This document shows, piece after piece, positions 22,005-34,204 of a stretch of DNA of 54,000 bases. Under the pieces are notes generated by a model. That model did not search any database. It was not told the DNA's origin and worked only from the letters and a program-made list of their open reading frames with translations. Position numbers and translations under genes: made by a program. Where the stretch lies: NCBI GenBank assembly GCA_009760855.2, contig WPIO01000157.1, forward strand, positions 641,001-695,000, given 5' to 3'. The stretch comes from Cristatella mucedo. Its lineage: Eukaryota; Bryozoa; Phylactolaemata; Cristatellidae. Positions within the stretch are counted from its first letter, which is position 1. Every line of letters begins with the position of its first letter.

Positions 22005-22860
22005 TAATAAAAATAATGCACTTGATAAAGCACCCTCAGAGAACTTAATCTCTCACTAGGCGCTTTACATTTGCTGCAAAGGGAAATGCAATTGAATGGT
22101 GAGTAAAATCATGCTTGATAAACAAACACAATGAATAACATGGTTAGGGGTGACATGCACAGGGTCAGCATGCAAATGTGGTTAGTGGCAGCATGCACAG
22201 TGTCAGCACGCATAAGCACACCCAGGACGAATTACAGGGACCCACTAAATGCTGTCCTAAATAGGTGTTTTTAAGTTTTTTTCAAATGTGGTCAAGTCAG
22301 GGGATGTTCTGACGCAGGTCGGGAGGGAGTTCTAGGCTTTGGGAGCATACGAACTAAATGCACGGTCTCCAAAGGATTTGAGGTTTGTACAGGGTTTTTG
22401 TAGACTGTTGGATTCCGAAAAGTGGGTTGTACGATGCTTGGCCTGATGGGGGAGTATATCTGAGAGATAGGCTGGAGCCAAAGGATAAAGGGACCTAAAA
22501 GTGAGCTACAAAACCTTGAAGTCAATCCGTTGCTTGACTGGTAGCCAGTGCAGGTCGGCGAGAAGTGGAGTAACGTGGCAACTGCGACGCTCACGACAGA
22601 CAGGCCTAGCTGAGGATTTTGCACCAGCTGCAATCGCCTGATCGCACATGCTGGTAGTCCAGTAAGCAGTGAGTAAGTAGCAGAAGTCGAGACAGGATGT
22701 CACGAATGCATGGACCAACTTAGACGTGGTATCCTTATCTAAACAAGCTTGAATTCTAGCAATGTTAAGTAGCTGAAAGTAGGCAGACTTGATTATGGAG
22801 CTGATGTGGTCGTCTAACGAGAGGTCACTTTGAACACAACACCTAGATTTCGAGCTGATT
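22005..22860 (-). mobile_element. LINE-A copy in direct tandem with previous
   Basis: Begins with ATAATAAAAATAATGCACTT and the hairpin, then a complete 3' UTR and broken C-terminal coding region (FVTSCLDFC, RPVCRERRSCHVTPLLADLH). It ends near 22860 after AACACCTAGATTTCGAGC. Confidence 0.85.
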
Positions 22861-22924
22861 CAACAAAGCTAAGGATTAGCGAAGAAGCTAAAACACATCT
22901 ATCGATCGCAGCATTTTGTGGGTC

Positions 22925-23160
22925 CATGTGATTAGTCCTTTGTGTGCCTATGGGTGCTGACACTGCATGCTATCACTATCCATATTTACAGGCTGACCCT
23001 GTGCATGTCACCTCTAATCATGTTATGCTTGTTGTCATTGAGCATGCTATTGCTAACCATTCGACCATGCTTCCCTAGCAGCAAATATAAAGTGCATAGA
23101 AAGAGATTGAGTTCCCCGAGGACGCAATAACAAATGTACTATAATTATTATCACTACGAT
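22925..23160 (+). mobile_element. LINE-A 3' UTR and tail
   Basis: Plus-oriented: TGGGTGCTGACACTGCATGC, CTGACCCTGTGCATGTCACC, CAGCAAATATAAAGTGC, AGAAAGAGATTGAGTTCC and ATAATTATTATC. It is head-opposed to the copy just upstream. Confidence 0.8.
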
Positions 23161-23769
23161 GCATACTCAGGAAGCACTTGAAGCACTCTGATGCCCAAAC
23201 GTAGTCTCGATTTAAAGTTAAGCAGAGGCAGCGAGTATTTACACCCTGCTAAATCTCAACCCGATAAGAACTTAAATGAGCCGGCACCCATAATCCATCG
23301 AGTGGCACCTGAGACTCTTAAAAGCTGCACTGACTCAAGTCTAAGACCCCTAATAGCACACAGGACTTCTGCTCTTAATGGCATGTACCTGGTCAGACGA
23401 AGCAACTATTTACCATAACGAATTAATGGTTCCCTGGTCAACCTAAATGACATAGATTTTATTTCGGCTGCACTGAAGCAATAGATGAGTTGCATTAATT
23501 CCAGAAGGACTCAGAGTAATAGAAAGAACATGAATAGTGTCTGGTGAGTGCAGAATTTCTGAGCATACCTATAAGGCCATACCTTAGTGTATTCAACTAC
23601 TTAAGGCTTAGGAAATATCAATAGGATTATGTCTCGGAGATGCTTCATCGAGATGAAAGTAGCAATATACAGGCGATTAGTCGATGGGGAATAATACCAG
23701 TAAGGCACTTGATCTGCTGAAATGGAAGCATTCGATTGATTCTTGAGAACATACATAATGCCATTACAA
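23161..23769. other. Unassigned stretch
   Basis: A 75-codon plus frame (23191-23418) shows no known motif. No gene supported. Confidence 0.45.
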
Positions 23770-23900
23770 TAAGCATACAAAGGACACATCACACCGACGG
23801 AACGAATGCCATACGTAGCAGATGTGTTTTTAGCTTCTTTTTAATTATCGTGAAGTCAGGTATGTCCTGACGTCAGTCGGAAGAGACTTGAAGTATTTCT
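23770..23900 (-). mobile_element. LINE-A short remnant
   Basis: GTGTTTTTAGCTTCTTTTTA, then AAGTCAGGTATGTCCTGACG and TCAGTCGGAAGAG, match the beginning of the minus-strand LINE-A coding block. Confidence 0.55.
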
Positions 23901-25904
23901 CTTTCATCGTAAAGAACCACAGCAGTAGGAAGCATCGACCATTGGAAGGTCAGCATCCTAAAGTTGCAAATGCTTGGCCCGAATCAAGTCAGTGGTGTAG
24001 GTCGCCTCCAAACTTGGTTGCTTCTTTGGCTCCAGAAGGAGGCAGGCATCTAAACTGAAAGACACTGTACTACACTGACTAGAACAAGATAATTTGATTA
24101 GGTTTAGGATAGCACCTTTCCATAACTGCAAATACACTGCCATGAGCAGCATAACAGAGGTGGTAGCTGGCGATTGCCACAGACAAAGTCAAGATATTTT
24201 TAACTTGTGAATAAGTTAAGTACAAATGTATCATTAAACAATTCAAGATTATATGAAAGTTTGACATCGGTGTTAAGGTTGAGAACAAATGCCCATAATA
24301 ATATAAGGGCCAATAATAGGAGCCAGAAAACTCAAGTCAACAGGGGCCAGGCTATACCATACAATGCTTACCTGTACACGTAATAGTAGCTGATCTGACA
24401 GCCTTAGTTACATGATGCTATAAGATCCTTGCTAGATGACATTAAAAGTGCACATCTGCTAATAAATCATCAGCAGGCATGGCTCAGATACAGATACCAA
24501 GTCGGTAAGAAAGGCGAAGTTTATAGCTAGCTGAGACATTAATGTTAGTGTAGACCTGGAAAGATTTTTTGACAGTGGAAGTGAACAGGGCATACGTCCC
24601 AAGCACAGCAGCACCACCTGACCCTATGCGTGCTGTCGGATACACTTAACCTAAGACCGGAAATTCTACGTAATTCTAGTGAGAGCTGCTAAAAGCCACG
24701 AGCGACTCATAAGGACATTTTGTGACCTGACAAAAGGGACTTAATTGGCAGCAGTAGCTTGAACAACATTGCACGGAGTGTAATGAACGTTCCATCACAT
24801 TGTTTAGCAGGTATCCACCAAAGTATTTTGAGAGTCAATGACCTGGGTGTTGCTTGCACACGAGGTCTGCCAACCAGCAAGAAATGAGGCGGTCAGCAGC
24901 AACTGTCGACAGTGCTTCAATGCAACTGTAGCATGAACAATTGTAGAGACACGGCAATACGAGCAAATATAGTTGGGCAGCGATCGTGCGCGAACACAAC
25001 TAAAGCAAAACAAACAAGCTCAAAATGCTCTAGGAGTAAAACAAGCATGGCATAACGATAGAGCATCTCTACTAATTAAAGTGAGAAAGTCTGCCCTTCC
25101 CTTTGTCACGCCGGTAAGATGGCACACTTCCGTTAAGTGGCAAGATGGCGTAGCAGTGTAGTCTTCCGTGACAGAACTACTACGACTCAGGGAAGCGAGT
25201 CCTCGAGCAGAGAGAGCTGCTCGTAGTTTCTCATAGAACACTTTGTAGGAGACGAGATGACAATTTATGACACAAATGACAATTAGTAAAATCTGTTGAC
25301 AAAAAATGACAATTAGTAAAATCTGTTGATCGTGCAGCCTGCAGCAGAAGCATGGCAGAGACACGAATCCCAAGGATCCACCCTGTAAATGTCAGTTGGA
25401 TGCAGTCAGTCTGTCCATGGGCCAAACAGACCCTACTTCGGGGGGGGGGGGGGTGGATTAGCCGACTTGACTCGGCTGCTGCTGCCACCTATTGTTCGAG
25501 CTTGACCACCGCCCGAGGATTACCGAAGCAGCCGCCTAATTGTCTACACCAGTGATTGGTTTTTGACAGGCCAAGAGAATTTATCACGAGGCAAATGACA
25601 GGGGGGGGGGGCGTGTTAAAGCCCACAAGGCAGCAGGTAAGCCTGTACCCAGTCGTGGGAAGTGCTGGGCAGTCATTGCTGAATGACAGGCACAGGCTTA
25701 TGTCGTCAGACAGACTGTCCCCAAATAGCTGGCCTGAGCTGACCCCCCCCCCAGCCATTATGCTAAATGCGGTTCGTGCTGGGCTGCCACAGACCTGCTG
25801 ATTGCCAGCAGCACATTCCACCGAAGCTTGGGGAGATGTGAAAAAGGTGGACCGTGCGACTCGATTAGGAAGGCCCGCTGGCCAGCCAAAGATAAGCATC
25901 CAAT
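23901..25904. other. Unassigned stretch with motif cluster and G-tracts
   Basis: No gene is supported. It contains a YY1/ETS-like motif cluster (25116-25150), an approximately 30-bp tandem duplication (25268-25330), and poly-G/poly-C runs near 25440, 25602 and 25742. Overlapping frames of up to 136 codons (25489-25899, minus) depend partly on homopolymers and show no domain I recognise. Confidence 0.45.
25116..25150. promoter_or_regulatory. YY1-like and ETS-like motif cluster (possible promoter)
   Basis: AAGATGGC (25116-25123), ACTTCCG (25126-25132, an ETS core on the opposite strand) and CAAGATGGCG (25141-25150, YY1-type) lie within 35 bp. This combination is common at animal housekeeping-gene starts. 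No downstream exon was identified on either strand, so the promoter reading is inference. Confidence 0.3.
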
Positions 25905-25965
25905 CTTATGTATGAATCTCACCTGTAACTCCACGAAGTCACAAAGCAAAAGTCTGCTTGTATCC
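25905..25965 (-). mobile_element. LINE-B 3' end remnant
   Basis: TATGTATGAATCTCACCTGT, then AACTCCACGAAGTCACAAAG, matches the 3' ends at 42340-42380 and 44260-44285 (CTGTAACTCCACGAAGCAGG). Only the 3' terminus is present. Confidence 0.5.
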
Positions 25966-26039
25966 AAATCTGTACCATGATTATATGGATGCACACTAGC
26001 CAAAGCCTCAGCGTCAGATTGCTTGCAGCAAGGTGGCTG

Positions 26040-26735
26040 AATGTCCTACTAGCATAAACTTTAACATGGCAACGATTACGAAACTCGCTGCTTGCTGGTC
26101 TACCAGCCTGTGCAATCAGGCTCTAGAGTTGGTGAAACACGGTGCAGCTAGGCTTGTCTGTCGCGTGCGAAGCAGTTGCCACATCACACTACTTCTCGCC
26201 GACCTGCACTGGCTCCGAGTCACGCAACGCATCGACTTCAAGCTTCTGTCACTCATTTTTAGGTCCATTCATTCTTTGGCTCCAGCCTACTTTATCAGAT
26301 CTACTGCCCCACCAGGTTAAGCATAGTATCCGTCGCTTTTCTGAATCTAATCATTTTGCTACACCTCGTACGAGCCTGAAATTCTTTTAAGACCATGCCT
26401 TTAGTTCGTATTCTCCCAAAACCTGGAACTCACTCCCGACTTTCGTCACGACATCTCCTGACTCAGCCACATTAAAAAAACTAAAAACGTGTCTGTATAT
26501 AACAGCATTTTGTGGGTCTGTGATTCGACCATGTGTACTTCTGCATGCTGACACTGCATGCTGCCACTAACCTTAGTGCACGTTGACCCTGTCCACGTCA
26601 CCTCTAACCATGCCATGCTTGTTGTCACTGAGCATGCTACCACTAACCATTCGACCATGTTTCCACAGCATATGTAAAGTGCCAAAAGAGAAATTGAGTT
26701 CAGACTGCAATACAGATGTATCATTCTTATTATTA
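26040..26735 (+). mobile_element. LINE-A copy, plus orientation
   Basis: The plus-strand remnant reads CNQALELVKHGAARLVC, LLADLHWLRVTQRIDFKLL, SIHSLAPAYF and, after frameshifts, TPRTSLKFF. The 3' UTR runs CATGCTGACACTGCATGCTG to GTAAAGTGCC, and a decayed hairpin ends in TTCTTATTATTAG. 5'-truncated at about 26040. Confidence 0.85.
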
Positions 26736-27003
26736 GACCTATTGGTATGGCAAAAGCCGAGAGAAAGAGCATATAGCTGAATCTTGCTAAGATCACAGGT
26801 CAACTTCTAGGTTGCTGCCCTAGTACAGCAGAACATCAACACCAACATCAACAACAATAGCAACACGATGGCCAACACAGTTAAGGGTTAGATACCTACA
26901 ATTTCTGAAAACATCTCATGGTTATTACGAAATTAGAACCTCGGGATAGAGCACTACCACTAGATTACCAGAGAGAAGCCTACTATATGTCAGCCAACCT
27001 GCA

Positions 27004-27077
<74 letters not shown>

Positions 27078-27634
27078 TAATTAATGGATCTTCCTGCATC
27101 TAAATCATCTTCAGTGGCAACCCAGTAATCACACGCTGTACAAATAAAGAGAATTCCTAAAGTTAATAACTCTTAATATAGTGGCAGGTAGCCCCAGTAG
27201 CTTCCACCGGGACACAGTGGGCGATAGTGAATTGCCTGCCAGCAACAGTACACCAACCCACGAAGTGTGTGAGCACCAGATCACCGGTCTAAGCCATGGT
27301 TGGGTATGAGTTCAGGCATGGTTGGGTAATTTGCCCTCAGAGCTAGTAGCAAGTGAGCATGCTAGGCACGGCTGAGTGAGCTGTCAGATGGGTGTACTGC
27401 TGCTTGTGCTTGGTGTGCTTCTGCCTTGCTATCAGCATGTCTGTGACCATGCCTTGACAGCCTGGTCCACAGCTCGAACGATACGAGCAGAAACTTCGGC
27501 GATCTCGAACTGCCCGATCTTTACAGTTTGCAGTCACGAAGAGGAGGCCCACATAATCACACTAGAGCAGGCTGAGCCTCGGCCATTTGATTATGTTAAT
27601 TGGGAGTTGCCAGATCCAATATATAATAGTTTTA
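26736..27634. other. Unassigned stretch with (GA)n
   Basis: Apart from the GA microsatellite at 27007-27074, nothing recognised. A 103-codon plus frame (27376-27687) runs into the LINE-A tail and is not supported as a gene. Confidence 0.45.
27007..27074. repeat. (GA)n microsatellite
   Basis: About 34 uninterrupted GA units. Confidence 0.97.
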
Positions 27635-28940
27635 ATAATAATAATACACTTGATAAAGTGCCCTCAGAGAACCCTATCTCTTTCTAGGAGCTTTACAATT
27701 GCTGAAAAGGAAGCATGATCGAATGATTAGTGGTCAATAAACAACAAGAATAACATGATTAGGGGTGACATGCAAGTATGGTTAGTGGCAACATGCACAG
27801 TGTCAGCATGCATAGGCACATATATGTCGAATCACACGAACACACTAAATGCTGCAATAAATAGGTGCGTTTTAATTTCTTTTTAAATGTGGTCAAGTCA
27901 GGAGATGTCGTAACACAAGCCGGAGTGAGTTCCGGGCTTTGGGAGCATAAAAACTAAATAAAGGCACGGTCTCCAATGGATTTGAGGCTCGTAGGAGGTA
28001 TAGGTGAACGATTAGATTCCGAGAAGCGAGTGGTACGACGCTTAAAGTGATAGGACAGTAGATCTGATAGGTAGGCTGGAGCCAAAGAATGAAGTGACCT
28101 AAAGGTGAGCGACAACACTCTGAAGTCGATGTGTTGCTTGACTGGGTGCAAGTGCAGGTCAGCGAGAAGTGGTGTGATGTGGCAGCTGCAACGCTCAGAC
28201 AGACAAGTGCAGCTGCAGAGTTTTGCAGCAGCTTTAGGCGCCTGATTGCACATGTCGGTAGGCCAGTAAGCAGTGAGTTACAGATATCAAGATGGGATGT
28301 CACAAATGCATGGACCAAGTTTGACGTGGTATCCCTGTCCAAACATGCCCAAATTTTAGCAATCTTACGTAGCTGAAAGTAGGCAGACTTGATTGCGGAG
28401 CTGATGCAGCCGTCTAATGAAAGGTCACTTTGGAACATGACACCTAGATTTCGTGCTGATTCAACAGGACATATGCTGGCAGAGCCGATTTTTTGCAGCA
28501 GCTTTTCCAATTTCTATATCAAACTTGGTTTGCCCATAACTAATAAGTTGGTCCTATCATCATTCAATTTAAGAAAATTTGCTGCCATTCATGTACGGAT
28601 GTCGTCAATACATGCAGCAAGGGAGTTGAGAGAAATTGGTGTGGTGGAGGGCTGGGAGGGATCAAAGCAAAGGTACAACTGAGTGTCATCGGCATAAAAG
28701 TGAAAGCCTAGATTGAGGTTGGCAATCACGTCGGTAAGCGGAAGAGTATATACAGTGAAAAGAAGGAGACCAAGCAAGGAGCCCTGAGGTACCCCATATT
28801 TCTGAGGTTTCTCAGATGATCTTTGTCCATCCGCATCGAAACTGGAGTTTCCCACTGAGATAGGGCATGAACAATTGCAATGCAGTGCCAGTAATGCCCA
28901 GGCAAGATGAGAAGTGCTATAGAAGAACTTGGTGCAAGAT
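27635..28940 (-). mobile_element. LINE-A copy with RT fragment
   Basis: Minus-strand order: KYGVPQGSLLGLLLF and FHFYADDTQLYLCFDPSQ (28589-28855), then the 205-codon frame 27893-28510 with ARNLGVMFQSDLSLDGCI, SAYFQLRKIAKIWACLD and VHAFVTSHLDICNSLL. The frame shifts before LLADLHLHPVKQHIDFRVL (27954-28253). The 3' end is (ATA)n plus hairpin at 27635-27690. It supplies part of the region upstream of the LHWLP block that other copies lack. Confidence 0.88.
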
Positions 28941-29414
<474 letters not shown>

Positions 29415-29721
29415 TATGTGGACATACAAAGACACTCATAAGAAAAAACACTTAAGAGTTAAGGTGCCCAACGTACTGCCACGACACTCACCTTAAGGGA
29501 TGCATGTAGAAAAAGCTAGCACTGAATCGGCTGGCCCATGAGTGTGGCTTGTGGGACCTAATCTCTGACCACTCCGGCTTGCTGCCAATGTGTAGATAAG
29601 ACGTCCAAAGAGTTAGCAGACTCGAGTAGAAGCAAGCCTGATCAAATGCTCGAAGCTACGACAGAGTGTGGCAGTGAGCCACCGAAGCAATTGATTTGAG
29701 CTTCTGTGTGGACGGCAGGCT

Positions 29722-29785
29722 ATGATGACCCTTAAGTGGGTGTATCCCCACGCTATGACGACCCTTAAGTGGGTGAATCCACTTC
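29722..29785. repeat. 33-bp tandem duplication
   Basis: GACCCTTAAGTGGGTG occurs twice 33 bp apart, flanked by CTATGATG/CTATGACG and TATCC/AATCC. Two units with three or so mismatches. Confidence 0.85.
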
Positions 29786-30190
29786 TTGCACACTTTACAT
29801 TTGCTCGAAAAGAAGCACGTCAAGTGGTATATAGTTATAACAGGCACCATTTCAGCACTCACATGCACAAAAAGGACAAATCACATGGACTGAGCTGAGC
29901 AGGTACTGCTAGGGAACAGACGAGTTTCGGCTTCTTTCTGTATGTCGTCAAATCACAAGATAACGACATGTCAGCCGGTTGTGAGTTCTAGGCTATCCCA
30001 TCATAGGAATTAAACACACGGCATCCAAGGAATTTAAAGTTCCGTTAGATGCACAACCAAATGACCAGAGCCAGAATAGCATGTGGGTGCGACTGGAGGT
30101 GTGGTCAGGGAGTATTTCAGATATATAGGCCAATACAAGACAGTGAAGGGACCTAAAGCTGAGTATAAGAACATTGAAGTCGATATGCTA
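29786..30190 (-). mobile_element. LINE-A degenerate copy
   Basis: CACTTTACATTTGCTCGAAA at the 3' end, then ACAGACGAGTTTCGGCTTCT, GTTGTGAGTTCTAGGCTATC, ACACGGCATCCAAGGAATTT and GAACATTGAAGTCGATATGC, all in LINE-A order on the minus strand. The hairpin is lost. Confidence 0.65.
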
Positions 30191-30212
30191 CTGATCGTGT
30201 AACAACATTGCA

Positions 30213-30237
30213 ATACACACACACACACACACACACA
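30213..30237. repeat. (CA)n microsatellite
   Basis: About 12 CA units directly adjoining the 3' end of a minus-strand SINE-B, possibly seeded by it. Confidence 0.9.
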
Positions 30238-30405
30238 TAATTTATTTGTATAGCACCCTAATAGAACTTATTCTATTAACACACTTCAAGCTTCACATTT
30301 GCCATAGGGCTCGAGTCCACGACCTCGGGCATCAAATACATTCACATTGACCTTGGATCGAGGCGAGCACCTTAACTACAAGGTCAAACCAGCTTGGCAA
30401 TTGGG
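30237..30405 (-). mobile_element. SINE-B copy, near full length
   Basis: Minus-strand order: GCTGGTTTGACCTTGTAG, TTAAGGTGCTCGCCTCG (A-box region), GTCGTGGACTCGAGCCC (B-box region), GGCAAATGTGAAGC, a decayed hairpin and TAGGGTGCTATACAAATA. It is one of the longest SINE-B copies here. Confidence 0.75.
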
Positions 30406-31028
30406 GTGTAGAGGGCTAGTAGCCTTCTTACTGCAAGATAAACTGGAGATGGGGCAGCAGAGGCAGGCTTGATGGTGCACATTGACTTATAGCAAAGAGT
30501 AGAGGTTGATCAACTCCAGTTATAATGTTAACTTGGGGATAGACTCTCTGATCTTGTCTATCTTTATGACAAAGAAGCTAGAAAAGTGATCAAATAGATC
30601 GCCAACAAGATCGCTAGGTATGAAGAATTGAGTGCTGGTTATGGGAACAGTTGAGGTCGATATCAGTGATGACCTGTCTGAACTTGGACTGAAAAGCCAG
30701 GTTCAAGCAGCAGAGTAGGCTGTTTGCTTTTGCTTTCATCCAAGCAATGTGCCAGGAGCCTCTGAGAGTGGAGGTCCTTGTGTCCAAATGGCCTGAATTT
30801 CGAGGCCCTTTGGCCACTTGATACTAAATATGCATGCAAAATAAAGCCGCACATGGAGGCAGCAAGGACTGGCTAGGGCAAATGAGCATCTGGTCGTTCA
30901 GTGGTAGCACGACAGTGATGCCATCCGAAAAAAAAAGTATGTGATTATAGTAGATGATTTGGCAGGTACCACGTATTTAATAGATTCAGTGCTACACATC
31001 ACGATCATCGACACACCTATCCTTACAA
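30406..31028. other. Unassigned stretch
   Basis: No gene or repeat family recognised. Confidence 0.45.
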
Positions 31029-31029
31029 T

Positions 31030-31083
<54 letters not shown>
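31029..31083. repeat. (GA)n microsatellite
   Basis: GA repeats with a few A interruptions at the right end. Confidence 0.95.
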
Positions 31084-31086
<3 letters not shown>

Positions 31087-31289
31087 ATCCGAGAATCAAA
31101 CTGTCAATTGCTAACTATGGTGCAAATGGAGCCACCAAAGCCTGCATGAACCCTTTGTGGCACCACAGCAGAGGCTATTCAGACACAACAGAGCCAATTT
31201 ATCAGATAGTTTCCCGATAGAGGGACAGTCTTAGCCTTGTAGGCAGAGGCTTTAAATACACATGTGCACATACATGCACGTAAGCACGT

Positions 31290-31317
31290 GCACACACACA
31301 CACACACACACACACAG
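31290..31317. repeat. (CA)n microsatellite
   Basis: About 13 CA units. Confidence 0.92.
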
Positions 31318-34100
31318 ACATACGATCGACAACTAAGGTTGATATCAATGAGTGGAACCAAAGACTGAAGAAAGAAGGACCAATTTGCACCTGCATCTGC
31401 TTGCATCCGTGACCAAACCTAGTCTAATATCAGTACACACAGCAGTAAGGGGCAGCAAGCACAGAAACTTGCTGACAAGTTAGCTAGCTCGGCCATCAGC
31501 TCAAAACTACCAACAATGGTCTATGATAATGCCGTGTAATGGACCGAGCAGCAGCCAGCAACAAATCCCAGCTATATTATGGCCACACTAAAGGCCATAA
31601 CAATGTGGACAATGGACTACGAGTACAATACAGTAATGCAACCTGCTCCACGATACCCGGTAAGTAGCTGACTAGTTCAGTAGGCACCAGAGGCAAGCAT
31701 GCATTTGCCGGTAGAGTCTATGTGGCAGCAGACTCCATCTAAGCACCGACGAGAAAAGTGGCAGGCACACCAGTGGCAGTGGGGAGGGTGAGGTGTGTGC
31801 TCGGGTAAGCCATGCAGGAGTAACAAACAATGATAATACGAGTACCACGGTGGAAAGCAAGCCGGCAGCAGGACACTGGTATGGAGATGGCCACACATTC
31901 GACAGGGGTTACTATGGCAAGGTCAGTGCCATTGCAAGGGGAGCCAGAGCAACTTCACAACTTGGAGCAGGAGACTCCTAGAGCCGACAAGAGCTCTTCA
32001 CTTCTAATGCTTACGGTTTCGGGCATACGGCAGTAACCATTAAGCAGGCAGGTTATTCAAAACGGCCTACTCATTACAATGACTAAAGCATAAAAAATAT
32101 GATCAAGTTAGTGCCTGCAAACTACATATAGATGCATGCTCACGATTTGTGAGCCTGAGCACGAGCAAGTGGCTGCCTTGCTATCTCATCATTTCGAGAA
32201 GCAAACGCCGATTAAGTCTGTAAGTTGGCATGTAAAGCGTGCTCGAACGAAAAGGTGCACCACATCATCTGCTAGAAGCTTGCATGTCAACACATAAATA
32301 AGGCAGAATACCTACACATACAAGCTCACAATACATCTATTGGCTTCCATGCATATCCCCTACAGAGGTCTACGCGTTCACCAAATTACAGGAAATAGGT
32401 GCAACTTCACGAGGCATCCAAACCATCAAGTGGTTAACAAAGCTTGCAACTGAGCTTTATGGGGTTGAGGTCGAGATCGGTAGAGGTAGAGATCGCTAGA
32501 GATACACATCGCCAGATGCTCAGCGATCCAGCATCTCCGCGCCTTCCCTTCCAAAAATTGGAAGAAGACAGATTAAGATAGTTCTTTTTTAGCAACTCTT
32601 GCCGGTTTAGAACTGCGTTGTAAAGCACGATTTTTCAAGCACGAGTGATTTAGACTATTCCCACGGATTACCACATAGAGGTGAACGACATCAGTCGTAA
32701 GTCTGCTGCCATAAATGCCCGCAGGTCAGCGCTACCGAAAAGCCTGTATCCAATGCTTGCATTTCAGTTCGAATTCTCGAAATCTGGAATATCAGAACCA
32801 AAACTATAAGACTTACTCGCTGATTCTCAAAGTCCGGACCGGGTTTTTATGTATGTTTTCAGAAGTAGTCAAAAAGTCTACCTGATATGATATGACCAGC
32901 TTCTCTGATATACAGAAACCGCGAAGCTCAACGTATTCGTGGCACTTAATGCCATTCCAGTCACCGATCCAGCATGTAAGTAATGCTCCTGCTTAGCGCG
33001 CAAAGGTCGCGCTACCGGAAGAGCGAAGCAATTAGCTAGGTCAAGGCCTCACAAAGCAATGGCCCAATCAGGTGGACACGCGAATGCCCGGAAGTGGGTG
33101 CACTACAAGGGGATGGAGTAACAGGTCAGGCCAAGGTCGCATGATTCTATTGGCCCCATCGAATGGCCGCGCAACCTATAGCAGATCAGAGAGGGCATTG
33201 CGAGCCCTAGTGATGACCCCTTACCGCAATGTGCCGCACTGTGGGCTGAGCGCTGCTGCGTGGAGAAAAGTGCAGTGATGGGTGGTTCTTGGCTTCTCAA
33301 TGGCATGTTCTTAAATACAAGCCTGCTGCTGCTGACATGGGCTATTTAGTGGTGAACACACAGAAAGCTCACACTTAATTTCACCCGGTTCCTCACGTGG
33401 TCGCCAATTACTCAGCACCTGCTTTCCCAAGTGCTGAGAGAAAAGTGGTTTTCGCAGCATAAATAAGTCTAACCATTGCAAGTCTATGACTTAATGCTGT
33501 CATCGTTAGTACTAATCCAACTGTCGATGAGTCCACGGTAAGACAAAGTTCAACATGCTTCATATTAAGTGGCCAGCAACCACAAGGCCTCTGAAATAAA
33601 AAAAAATGATCGCCAGTGTTCATGCTAACTTTTAATTCCGGGCCAGGTTCAAAGCAGGATGAAAATGTAACTAATCATCAGCACTGGCAGCCAGGGCTAG
33701 TTTATCAAGAGTGAATACAGCGTGGAACCTTATGCAAACCAAAGAAATGCCGGATACAGAAACCCTGATACATTTAGCAGTTATATCGATAAAAAAAATA
33801 TTGACACCAGGGGCTACGTGAACATATGTTTGGCCACTTGTCAAGCGGCTGGGAGAGGAATGTGCTGTCATGATGACTGGCTGGAATAAGTCCCAGATGG
33901 TCCGTCCTGCAATTGGCACTGATGAGTATGAACTACAGCAAGATTGGGAATAAACCCGACAGGAGCTTTTTGCATCAGGTGCTCAAGATTTTGTCAAAAA
34001 AATAGGGGCTACTGCAATGTGGGAGAGGAGGAAGGGGGAGTAGGTGAAGCTCACAGGCTGGCCAGAACAAGGCCACAGTATCCAGTCTCCTGAGCCACGG
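31318..34100. other. Unassigned intergenic stretch upstream of the phosphatase gene
   Basis: Several overlapping frames of 60-80 codons occur on both strands (for example 31672-31898 and 33072-33306), but none carries a recognisable motif. The last few hundred bases are presumably 5' regulatory DNA of the phosphatase gene. GC rises near 34000. Confidence 0.45.
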
Positions 34101-34109
34101 ATCTAGCAG

Positions 34110-34114
34110 CCAAT
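34110..34114 (+). promoter_or_regulatory. CCAAT box upstream of phosphatase start
   Basis: AGCCAATCA (CCAAT at 34110-34114) lies 91 bp before the ATG in GC-rising sequence. No TATA box is evident nearby. It could equally lie in the 5' UTR, since the transcription start is unknown. Confidence 0.3.
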
Positions 34115-34204
34115 CATTAGAAGCTCAGGCAGTCACGTTGCTGAACCCGAGGGTCACGGCTCTATTAACGGCCGGCGCCAGTCTCGTAGTACCCGTGGTT
34201 CGCG

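Noticed and set aside
25489-25899. 136-codon minus frame as a protein-coding gene
   Set aside because: It depends on poly-G/C runs of uncertain length and shows no domain. A mirror frame on the other strand exists.
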